The notes beneath the pieces were generated by a model. The model saw nothing but the letters and a program-made list of their open reading frames with translations, made no database searches and had not been told where the DNA came from. A program made the position numbers and the translations under genes. Shown piece by piece: positions 53,801-61,813 of a stretch of 64,000 nt of DNA. Source of the DNA: Crotalaria pallida. Lineage: Eukaryota > Streptophyta > Magnoliopsida > Fabales > Fabaceae. The stretch lies in assembly GCA_037953625.1 (NCBI GenBank), contig CM075652.1:80257501-80321500 (forward strand). The letters are read 5' to 3'. Positions within the stretch are counted from its first letter, which is position 1, and each line of letters starts with the position of its first letter.

Positions 53801-56533
53801 AGAAATGGATTCTGCTGCCTGCACCTGAACAAGTGAATCAGACTCATGCATAACAGATATGGGGTTAGGGTTAGCATAATCTGAATCTATAACATATGAA
53901 TCATCAGATGCAGTAGCAGAGTCTAAAAACTGGGCTATTTCAGTGCATGCGGTGCACCATCCAGAGTTAGTGCATGATGGACAAGTAAATGAATCAGTGA
54001 AAGATGGCAATTCAAAATCATGATGCAAAAAGTCAAGCATATGCTCATCTATCAAATCATCAAGCAAGTCCACATGGAAAACAGAGTGATCCTCAGGAAA
54101 ATGTTTCATAGCATGGAAAATGTCAAATCGGATCACACTGCCATCAAACTCCATGGAAAGTGAACCTGAATGCACATCTATCTTGGTTCGGGCTGTTTTC
54201 AAAAATGGCCTCCCCAAAATAATAGGAACAACATTACGGGGAGAGTCATCTTCCATATCAAGTATGTAAAAATCAGCAGGGAAGATCAACTCTTCAACCC
54301 GAACCAAGACATCCTCTATCAAACCTGCGGGGTGGGCAGTACTTCTATTTGCCAATTGAATCACCACACCCGTAGGTTGAAGAGGTCCAAGAGAAAGAGA
54401 CTTAAAAACAGACATAGGCATGACATTTATTGATGCTCCTAAATCTAGCATAGCATTTTCAAACTTAACATTGCCTATGATGCAAGGTATAGAGAAAGTT
54501 CCAGGATCCTTACATTTTTCAGGAATGTGAGGGATAGGTTTACCTATGAGAGCGGAGACATTCCTTCCCATGCTTATCCTCTCATTGCCCTTGAGTCTTC
54601 TCTTATGAGTGCACAACTCCTTAAGGAACTTCGCATACCTTGGAATCTGTTTTATTGCATCAAGAAGGGGTATGTTGACTTCCACCTTCCTGAATGTGTC
54701 AAGAATGTCCTTGTCCACCTCTTCCACCCTTTTGTTTTGAGGCACTCTTGGTGGGAATGGAAGAGGAACAGGAGGAGGTTGTAGGACAACAGCAGGGCTT
54801 GTGGTTGAAGTCGAGGAGGGTTGAGTTGGATGATTCTCTTTGGTGCTAGCATGCTCACCTTCATCTACCACTTGGCTCTTCCCTTTAGAGGAAGCTAGAG
54901 CATCATTGTTGAGGTTAGGTTGTGGTGTGGGTGTGACAATCTGCTTTCCCGACCTCAGGTTGATGGCACTCACATTCTGATTCTGAGGGTTGATCACAGT
55001 TTGGGATGGCAACTTGTCAGAATTTTGAGATTGCAAGTTGTTGAGAGAAGTTGCCATTTGACCCATCTGATTTGTCAAAGTCTGAATGGATGCCTCTTGT
55101 CTCTGAATGGATGCTCTAGTCTCTTGTTGAAATTGGAGGTTTTGCATGGTCATTTGCTTCACCAACTCCTCCAAGGTAGGTTGGTTGGATGGAGGGGCTG
55201 ATGGTGCAGGATGAACCACTTGCTGCTGTTGGTGCCTTTGCTGCTGGATTGGAGGAGGTACATATGGTGGTCTACTCGGTCCAGCGGTGTTCTGAAATGG
55301 AACATTAGGAGGAGGTTGTTGTTGTTGATCAGACCACTTCAGATTGGGATGGTTCCTCCATCCAGGGTTGTATCTATTGGAAGAGAGGTCATGATTATGT
55401 TGTTGTGGGCCTCTATTGTTGTATATGTTTGCTGCATAGGCCTCGGGTTGGTCACCACTTGTCATCGGCTGTTGCTGCTGAAGGGAAGGGCATGCATCTG
55501 TGGGGTGCTCAATGGATGTGCATATGCCACACACTCTAGCAGGAAGTATCATCTTTTTCTGATTGACAGCCAATTGTGTGACCAATGTTGTGAGAGAATC
55601 AATTTTCTGCTCAAGCTTCTCAACCTTGCCCGAGTCTGCACCAACATCATTTACATCCCTCACAACTATTGCATCATTGTTGCTTCTTGCATGGAATTGT
55701 TGACAATTGGAAGCCATCTTCTCAATTTTGCTCCTGGCTTGTAAGGGTGTCATATCTCCCAATGTACCACCACTTGCAGCATCTACCATGTTTCTTTCCA
55801 TGAAGTTGAGACCTTCATAAAAGTACTGGATGAGAAGCTGCTCTGAGATCTGATGGTGAGGGCAGGAAGCACACAACCTCTTGAATCTCTCCCAATAATC
55901 ATAGAGACTCTCTCCATGTTGTTGCCTGATACCAGAAATTTCCTTTCTGATTGCAGTGGTCCTATTTGCAGGGAAGAATTTTTCCAGAAATGCCCTCTTC
56001 AAGTCATCCCAGCTTGTGATGGAACCAGGGGCCAAGTCAGATAACCAATCTTGTGCTAGACCCTCTAAGGAATGTGGAAATGCTCTGAGACAGACATGAT
56101 CCTCTTGCACATCATGTGGTTTCATTGTGGTGCACACTATATGGAATTTCTTGAGATGCTTATGAGGATCCTCACCTGCAAGACCATGAAACTTGGGCAA
56201 CAAATGGATTAGTCCTGTTCTAAGCTCAAAAGGAACATCCTCATCAGGATACCGGATACACGAGTCTTCAATAGTGAAGTCAGGTGCAGCCAGCTCCCTA
56301 AGTGTCCTTTCCCTTGGTGGGGGTTGAGCCATGTTATCACAATGTATAGAATCAGATTGAATAAAAGTAGAAGGAATAGAAGAAATAGAAACAGAATCAG
56401 AATTAGATGGACTATAAGATGACTCTGACTCACTACCTAATGACTGATTCCTATTTTGTCTAACTAATCTGTGATAAGTTCTATCAATTTCAGGGTTATA
56501 AGGATGCAAATAACTTGGGTTGCCCCTAGTCAT
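50834..56533 (-). CDS. gag-pol: ATH1 Gag-Pol polyprotein, intact (1899 residues)
   Basis: Starts ATG 56533 (M-T-R-G-N-P), no stops or shifts. Gag core at roughly 90-290 ('GEDPHKHLKKFHIVCTTMK', 'AQDWLSDLAPGSITSWDDLK', 'ESLYDYWERFKRLCASCPHH'). CX2CX4HX4C knuckle (CGICTSIEHPTDAC) near 331. Gln/Pro-rich linker. Protease with D-L-G-A-S near 698. RT near 1000-1200 with 'VCIDYRKLNQATRKDHFPLP' and catalytic F-M-D-D. RNase H from about 1310 ('MTDASNYALGAVLSQ', 'TTEKELLAIVFALDKF', 'YTDHAALKYL'). Integrase HHCC near 1530, core Asp near 1602 ('WGIDFMGPFP'), Asp near 1661 ('SDQGTHF'), Glu in 'ISNREIKRILE' near 1698. RT wording and D-L-G-A-S protease fit Athila. No chromodomain. Gag and Pol share one frame, so the Gag:Pol ratio must be set by processing or by an undetected mechanism. 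Confidence 0.95.
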   Translation of the reverse strand: MTRGNPSYLHPYNPEIDRTYHRLVRQNRNQSLGSESESSYSPSNSDSVSISSIPSTFIQSDSIHCDNMAQPPPRERTLRELAAPDFTIEDSCIRYPDEDVPFELRTGLIHLLPKFHGLAGEDPHKHLKKFHIVCTTMKPHDVQEDHVCLRAFPHSLEGLAQDWLSDLAPGSITSWDDLKRAFLEKFFPANRTTAIRKEISGIRQQHGESLYDYWERFKRLCASCPHHQISEQLLIQYFYEGLNFMERNMVDAASGGTLGDMTPLQARSKIEKMASNCQQFHARSNNDAIVVRDVNDVGADSGKVEKLEQKIDSLTTLVTQLAVNQKKMILPARVCGICTSIEHPTDACPSLQQQQPMTSGDQPEAYAANIYNNRGPQQHNHDLSSNRYNPGWRNHPNLKWSDQQQQPPPNVPFQNTAGPSRPPYVPPPIQQQRHQQQQVVHPAPSAPPSNQPTLEELVKQMTMQNLQFQQETRASIQRQEASIQTLTNQMGQMATSLNNLQSQNSDKLPSQTVINPQNQNVSAINLRSGKQIVTPTPQPNLNNDALASSKGKSQVVDEGEHASTKENHPTQPSSTSTTSPAVVLQPPPVPLPFPPRVPQNKRVEEVDKDILDTFRKVEVNIPLLDAIKQIPRYAKFLKELCTHKRRLKGNERISMGRNVSALIGKPIPHIPEKCKDPGTFSIPCIIGNVKFENAMLDLGASINVMPMSVFKSLSLGPLQPTGVVIQLANRSTAHPAGLIEDVLVRVEELIFPADFYILDMEDDSPRNVVPIILGRPFLKTARTKIDVHSGSLSMEFDGSVIRFDIFHAMKHFPEDHSVFHVDLLDDLIDEHMLDFLHHDFELPSFTDSFTCPSCTNSGWCTACTEIAQFLDSATASDDSYVIDSDYANPNPISVMHESDSLVQVQAAESISVVPLVPSIMQAPSLDLKPLPPHLKYAYLEDEQKLPVIISTSLSVDQEEKLLDVIRKNKRAIGWTLADIPGISPSMCMHRILLEDGAKPVRQPQRRLNPQILDVVKKEVTKLLQAGIIYPISDSTWVSPVQVVPKKSGVTVVKNEKDELIPTRVQNSWRVCIDYRKLNQATRKDHFPLPFIDQMLERLAGKSHYCFLDGFSGYFQICIAPEDQHKTTFTCPFGTFAYRKMPFGLCNAPATFQRCMMSIFADLLEHCIEVFMDDFSVYGSSFDACLDNLTKVLNRCIETNLVLNFEKCHFMVEQGIVLGHIVSHKGIEVDPAKLHVISHLPYPSCVREVRSFLGHAGFYRRFIQNFSNIALPLSKLLKKDAPWEFGDQCKRAFDELKKALTTTPIIQPPDWTLPFELMTDASNYALGAVLSQRVGKLSHVIYYASRTLDAAQVNYTTTEKELLAIVFALDKFRSYLLGSKVVVYTDHAALKYLLKKTDSKPRLIRWMLLLQEFDLEIQDRSGAHNLVADHLSRIEREEDAFPIRDNFPDEQLLSLHVSHPLPQTPWFADIVNYLVASVFPALASKAQRDKLKSDAKHYVWDDPYLWRFCSDQVIRRCIPDQEIQSVLQFCHASPVGGHLGTQRTARKVLDSGFYWPTIFKDASNICSSCEQCQRAGGALSWRQQMPQQPMLFCEVFDVWGIDFMGPFPVSFGFYYILLAVDYVSKWVEAKATRTNDAQVVVDFVRSNILCRFGIPRAIVSDQGTHFCNRSMQALLKKYGVVHKVSTPYHPQTNGQAEISNREIKRILEKMVKPNRKDWSTRLEDALWAHRTAYKAPIGMSPYRVVFGKACHLPVEIEHRAYWDVKQCNLALDQAGEERKLQLSELDEIRLEAYENSKFYKEKTKKLHDNSISRKEFLVGQKVLLYNSRLGLMSGKLRSKWIGPFVVTQVFPYGTVEIKSESTNKSFKVNGHRLKPFLTTPSLDDAPVEEASLVDPTFEQP

Positions 56534-57210
56534 GTACTGAACAGAACAGCATCAACCATAGCATACTGTAACAGATATGCATGACCAAAATCGGCAACAA
56601 AATTTATTATTTTTTAAAAATTTTTTCTTTATTTTTTTCAGCACCCTAAAATCATGAAAACATATCACAGAAAGTTTGAGGACAAAATTCAAAAGGGAAC
56701 CAAGTCAAAGAATTAAAATAGGGACCAAAAACTAAGAAAATAAAACTTGTAAAATAAAAAAGAAACAGTAAACAGGCTTTTTCAGGATCCAAACGAAGGG
56801 GTTTTCTGACGAAGTGAGAAAAATCAGATTATTCAGAAAATTCCCTTCGATTTGATATAAAATTCGTCAAATTCCGAGTTACTGATCAAAAGTTATGCCT
56901 ATTTATAGTAAGTGCTGCTGAAACTTGGAAAATTTTTCTGGAACTCACAACCAGTGCATATCTGAGTGTCTGTGATGCATCAAAACACTAATATATGATG
57001 AAACAAGTGTGGATACCAATTTTCGTGCAAAAATTCCACCCGCAGCTATGTTGAATGGCACTCACAGAATCACTAGAATAGCATCAGTTGTGCAGAACAG
57101 CAAATCAGCAAACATGGCAACTTTCAATCAGTTATCAGAATGCTTATTCACACACTAACTACACTAACTAATCTAATTAACTACTGTATGATCTTTGGCA
57201 AGAACCGATA
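56534..57210 (-). other. ATH1 leader between PBS and gag
   Basis: About 680 bp of AT-rich, non-coding leader, as expected for Athila elements. No frame worth reporting. Confidence 0.75.
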
Positions 57211-57230
57211 GTTCCCCGGCAACGGCGCCA
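57211..57230 (-). other. Primer-binding site (tRNA-Asp type) of ATH1
   Basis: TGGCGCCGTTGCCGGGGAAC on the minus strand, 5 bp inside the 5' LTR. This is the usual Athila/Tat PBS, matched to tRNA-Asp in the literature. Confidence 0.9.
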
Positions 57231-57235
57231 AATTT

Positions 57236-58284
57236 TGATCGAGGCCGTACCCGATCAAAATAAAAGGTGTTTATTCTGTAGTACTAGGAAGGTGATCCTA
57301 GGTCGTTTCCCAGCGAATATCGGTCTAGGCAAAGTATCAAACACGTAGTGTGCAGTAAAATGGGGGGGGTTTTTGTGTGTGACAAATGTGAAGAACAAAA
57401 CACAAACAGAATATAAAAACTAAGAAAATCAGAAACAAAAGCGGGCAAACCCCTTTGGTTACGTACACTACTCAATCCTAGCTCACTAAAGATCGATTCC
57501 TCTCCTCTCCTCTGTCCAACTCGTGATAACCAAATACTAAGCGAAAATTCAGTTATCACTCCAAACCCTAACTTCTAATTAAGCATCAGAAACCAGAATT
57601 GGAGTTTTTACGAGTTAATACAAATTAAGCATTTATATTCATGTATTATCTCTACAAAATGGAATTAAGCAAACCACTACACATCGATAAACATGAAAAC
57701 AGAGAAGAGAAAATGAAATTGCATTAATAACAAGAGCTCAAGAGTAGATAATACAATACCAAAGGGATTAACCCTTGAAGTCTAGCCTTCCATGGCCATA
57801 AATGAAGAAAAACGAGTAGAAATGGGGAAGAACAAAACCCTAGCAGCCACCACCACTTGGGAGAGCCAAGAGAGAAGTTCTAACCTAGAGAGAGAGTGAG
57901 AAATCTGAAATGGGAGTGTGTCTTGGGGGTTACACGAATTTCCCCTCTTTAGACATGAAAATGGGCCTAAAACATGGGCCCAAGTCCTAAGAAACACTAT
58001 TCTGAAAATTAAAATTAAAAAGGGACCTAAATGCAAATTACAATCTTCACTTCAATACTTCAATCTTCATTTCCAAACATCCCAAAGTGTCCTTGTGCCA
58101 AATATTACCTGAAAATAGAAATAGAATTAATTAGGCTAAATAATTCCAAATTAAACAATATTCGGAATATTAGTCCAATAAACTCTAAATCAATAAATCA
58201 AGCTAATCAATGTCAAATGGGCAACAAGTATCAATAATAGGAGTAAAATAATGCAAGGAATAATGGGAAATAAAATGCTCATCA
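57236..58284 (-). repeat. ATH1 5' LTR
   Basis: 1049 bp, see 3' LTR. Followed on the plus side by AAAGG and by the resumed TEK4 minisatellite. Confidence 0.95.
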
Positions 58285-58805
58285 AAAGGAAAGATGGAAG
58301 TCCGATGCGGGCCTGAGAAGGCGTATCGGCAACGATGCGAGCCTGTGAGGGCGTGTCGATTAAAAAGAATATGAATGGAAAATGGATAAAGGATATGGAG
58401 TGTATGCAGATCACTGATTTGTGGTTGCATACACTGTGCGTAGATCTCTGATTTGAGGTTACGTATAAGGGAAAAACGAATAAAGGAAAATGGAAAGGAT
58501 AAAGGGTAATGAGAATGAAATAAAAAGGAAATTTAAATGGAAATACAAATGGAAAATGAGAATAAAAAGGAAAATAACGAAAGTAATGAGGAACAAGAAT
58601 AATTAGAGGTTAGGGATTATCTAAAAGTAAACAATTAGAAAGAAAAAGAATTGGGAAACAGTTAGGAGGTAAAAAGGAAAAGAAGAGCATAAATTAAGTA
58701 GTATAGCATAGGCTTGAATGGTCTTGGTGTGTCGTATATATCTGCTTAGAAATCTCTCTTTTAAGTTCTGTGTGACGCTTCCCCTGTGTGGTTAATATTT
58801 TTCAG

Positions 58806-58893
58806 GTACACAAGTGGAGCATATACCAGTGTTGGCCGAGCAGGAAACCCTCACCACGAGGGGTGTCTTTCATGATACCAAGAGTGAATTTTA
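58806..58893 (+). other. Short ORF after the acceptor in TEK4
   Basis: After TTTTTCAG the sequence GTACACAAGTGGAGCATATA opens a 29-codon frame (T-Q-V-E-H-I-P-V-L-A-E-Q-E) ending TAA at about 58893. It occupies the place of the conserved LTR ORF of TEK1-TEK3 but does not resemble it. Confidence 0.3.
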
Positions 58894-59188
58894 ATTAAGT
58901 TTAAGAATGTATTTTTATAATTAAATGTGTGTATTAGTGTATGCCCAGAGTTGGGTATTTGTGGGCATTAGGTTTTCATTTATTGTAATATTTATGATTT
59001 AAGCTTTTGAACTATTCTGGTCTGGACAGGTACAAAAGGAAATTTTGGGAAAGTCCGAAAAACAGAGGAAACTCTGTCCGTTTTTCCGGAAAAATATTCT
59101 TAAGTATTTTAATTTAAAAAGAAATTTTCAATTACCATTTTTATAAAATCCTAATTTAACTAAATAATTGTGAGGGTGTTACAAGAGA

Positions 59189-60305
59189 AGTGGTAAAGGT
59201 GGTTTAATGGTTGGTTTCTATGATAGGTAGGAGAAGAGAACCGAATGGGAGTGGGTAAGAGAGAGAGGGACGGTTTTTGGATTATAGAGAGAAGAAGGTG
59301 GAGGTTTATGAGTGAAGGAAGAGATATGAGTAAGAATGGTGAAGGATTTACGAAGGTTTGGAGGTGGTTATGGAGTATGTGGGTTGAAGGATGAAGAAGA
59401 AGGGATGAGGAAGAAGAAGAAAAATATCGTGGGAGAGGAGAGAGAGGGAGGTCGTGTAATGTTTGGAAGGAGAAAGAGAATATGAGAGTGTGTGGCTAGG
59501 GTTTAGTCAAATGAGTGGTCCACACTTGGTCAAACTGGGTCAAGGCCCACTTGGTCCACACGATTCTGCACTTTTTCTTATTTTTTTTCAAATACTGTAG
59601 CCAGTAATCGATTATTTCCATCTATTTAATCGATTACTTCTTCATTTAATCGATTACTTCCATGCATTTAATCGATTATTCCTCCTCTGGTCAGAACTGA
59701 TGCAACATCTTTAATCGATTATTTCAGACATTTTAACCGATTACTTTGCCTCTGATGGGTTGCATGATGCTGCAGATTTAATCGATTATCTTGGTCCTTC
59801 AATCGATTATTTCCTCATAACTGTCAGAACTAATGCACAAACCAACTGGGTAATCGATTACTATTGCAGAGTAATCGATTACTTCTGCACAAAATTCCAG
59901 AATTCCTCTTTCTCTGCATAACTAGCCTTCAATGACTTCTGAGAGTTGATTTCTGATGCAAGGGACCGTTAGTGACATTAGCTTGTGGTAAACTTACCTT
60001 TAGGAGACCCTGTTTCCTGCAAAACAGATGGTTCTGGATATCTCCAACGCTCAAGTTAGATAAATTCTCATGATAACCAATTTGAGCTATTGAAGTAACT
60101 AAAATAGACCAAAAGTAATATAACAAATCATATGCTTCATTATAACTATGAATTATACCAAGTTCAATCATAATATGTATTTAGATGCTGACTCGATTAA
60201 CTCAAGTTTGCACTAAGTAACATGTTATGATCGAAGTACTTTAGCTTTACCAAGAAGAGATGATCATGTGAAAAAAAATTGCAACACATGATTTATTTTT
60301 CAAAA
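59189..60305 (-). other. COP2 internal region replacing pol, with TAATCGATTA pairs
   Basis: No pol motif on either strand. 59600-59885 holds CG-centred palindromes at 59609/59631, 59651/59673, 59716/59738 (22 bp), and 59783/59804, 59855/59876 (21 bp). 59189-59560 is purine-rich on the plus strand. A 80-codon frame at 60171-59929 on the minus strand is not recognisable. Confidence 0.65.
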
Positions 60306-61712
60306 TTAGTATAGCTTGGAATAGTCAAAGTATGTTCTTGAATAATCATAATTATAATAAGAATATGACCTGTTTACCTCAACCTTAGTCTGCCATGGAG
60401 ATTTTGTCTTTGACCAATGATTTCTTCCATCAACCATTTTGTGCCATAGAGATTTTGTCTTAGACCAATGATTCCTTCTTTGATTTTTCATCAAGATGAA
60501 TTTTTCATTTCTTCCACTGAAAGCTTTTGTTCTTGTTGAAGCTATTCTCCTTTGGTCACTCCATTTATGTTTAGATATCCACTGAGACCTTTTGATATAA
60601 TCTTCCCTTTGATTTCTTCTTGGTTTTTCCTTGATTAAGATATGACCTTCCTTCCTGTTGTAAGGAGAAATTTTTGGTACCCATCTCATTTTGGGTCCAG
60701 GGGGATTAGATTTAGATTCCTCGGAAACCTTTGGAACCCATTTCATTTTATTTCTCATATATTGATTTTTCTTATAAATGCACAAATGAGAGATATGACC
60801 CGAACGTCCACAATAGTTACAAATAATGGGTTTGGGAGATGCTTTGAATTTTCTAAAATCATTTTTGTAAAGAATAGGCTTATGATCCATGTATTCAAAA
60901 TCACATTTGCTACTCACTTTTCTTGACTTTTGAATTACCACATTCTTATTAGAATTGTCAAATAAGGAGTTTGAACAAATGGACTTTGAGATACACTGAG
61001 AATCACAAGAAGCAGCCTCAACAGATTTTTCAATAACGTTACATTTTTCATTTCTTGTAGAGGTGTTAGTTTCAAAAATAATTTTCAAATCATCTCTCAA
61101 AACATTATGAGTACTACAAGGATTTTGGGAATGAGAATCAATTACAGTTACCTCGTGAGGAGTGTATGAATATGATGCACTTTCGTTGTCTATCGACTCC
61201 TCATCTGAAGAACTTGATTCCAAGTGAGATACCAAGAATGTTTCAAACAGCTTTTCTAAATCATCATCTTCATCTGATGAATTGCTCCTCATGCTATTGG
61301 TGTCATCATTCAAAACTTTGTCATGGGAGATAATCAATTCATCCTTTGAGCTTTCCTCTAGTTGATTTTCCTGATTGTATCTGTGAACACTTACACTTTC
61401 CGAAAGATCATCAGTAGCATAACATGTGTGTAAAGTATCCCAAATAGATTTAGCATTAACACAGTCATTGATTCTAGCGTATGCGTCATCGTTTAAGGCA
61501 TTCCTTAAAATCTGCATAGCTTGAATATTCAAGGCAAAACATTTTTTGTCAAAATCATTTACAACATGTTTTGGGTTTAAATCAAAACCATTTTGCACTA
61601 CGAACCATAAACGATAATTAATTGATTGTAAATAAAATTTCATTCTAGCACTCCAATACAAATAATTTTCTCCATTGAAAATTGGTGCTTCATCGAATGA
61701 AATACCCTCCAT
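60306..61712 (-). CDS. gag: COP2 Gag (copia, SIRE-like)
   Basis: I prefer ATG 61712 (M-E-G-I-S-F-D-E-A-P) because copia Gag proteins start close to this motif; the frame is open to 61754. 468 codons. 'PIFNGENYLYWSARMKFYLQ' and 'SINYRLWFVVQNG' are the copia gag N-terminal signature; 'AKSIWDTLHTCYATDD' follows. A central acidic/Ser-rich segment is followed by a CX2CX4HX4C zinc knuckle (CNYCGRSGHISHLC) near residue 300, then a very basic C-terminus with two near-repeats around 'RRNHWSKTKS'. No protease, integrase or RT follows. The open frame suggests a recently functional Gag, so a two-protein (Gag plus env-like-position protein) non-autonomous element is possible. Confidence 0.85.
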   Translation of the reverse strand: MEGISFDEAPIFNGENYLYWSARMKFYLQSINYRLWFVVQNGFDLNPKHVVNDFDKKCFALNIQAMQILRNALNDDAYARINDCVNAKSIWDTLHTCYATDDLSESVSVHRYNQENQLEESSKDELIISHDKVLNDDTNSMRSNSSDEDDDLEKLFETFLVSHLESSSSDEESIDNESASYSYTPHEVTVIDSHSQNPCSTHNVLRDDLKIIFETNTSTRNEKCNVIEKSVEAASCDSQCISKSICSNSLFDNSNKNVVIQKSRKVSSKCDFEYMDHKPILYKNDFRKFKASPKPIICNYCGRSGHISHLCIYKKNQYMRNKMKWVPKVSEESKSNPPGPKMRWVPKISPYNRKEGHILIKEKPRRNQREDYIKRSQWISKHKWSDQRRIASTRTKAFSGRNEKFILMKNQRRNHWSKTKSLWHKMVDGRNHWSKTKSPWQTKVEVNRSYSYYNYDYSRTYFDYSKLY

Positions 61713-61799
61713 TTTTAAAAACAAAAACAAGTATCCCAATATGCCAGACCACACAAGGATCTTTAACTCAAGCGATTAAGCTTGTTACCAGAGCACGAA

Positions 61800-61811
61800 G
61801 CTCTGATACCA
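61800..61811 (-). other. Primer-binding site (tRNA-iMet) of COP2
   Basis: TGGTATCAGAGC on the minus strand, 2 bp inside the 5' LTR. Confidence 0.9.
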
Positions 61812-61813
61812 AT

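Larger units (their letters stand above)
48307..58284 (-). mobile_element. ATH1: complete Athila-like Ty3/gypsy element with intact gag-pol
   Basis: 9978 bp, LTRs 48307-49355 (3') and 57236-58284 (5'), both 1049 bp with about three substitutions between them, duplication AAAGG at 48302-48306 and 58285-58289. PBS, single long gag-pol, and purine tract all present. There is no second large ORF, so the env-like gene found in many Athila elements is missing; a 1.46-kb non-coding stretch takes its place. All hallmarks of a young, possibly mobile copy. Confidence 0.95.
47314..58805 (+). other. Predicted LTR-resident intron, TEK4 (holds ATH1)
   Basis: Donor TTGAG|GTAAGGG at 47314, acceptor TTAATATTTTTCAG at 58804-58805. 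Without ATH1 and the duplicated AAAGG the span is 1509 bp, within the range of the other families. Confidence 0.48.
46137..59183 (+). mobile_element. TEK4: solo LTR of a Tekay-like family, split by ATH1
   Basis: Two parts, 46137-48306 and 58290-59183, together 3064 bp, TGTAACATCC to GTGTTACA, with duplication AGAGA at 46132-46136 and 59184-59188. No internal region, so LTR-LTR recombination removed it. Same plan as the other Tekay LTRs: AT-rich start, leader, donor GAG|GTAAGGG (47314), minisatellite, acceptor TTTTTCAG (58804-58805), short ORF. The GC-rich leader 46630-47310 has open frames in all phases on both strands, which reflects composition. Confidence 0.9.

Noticed and set aside
50924..56044. 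Plus-strand frames across ATH1
   Set aside because: Antisense shadows of the intact minus-strand gag-pol.
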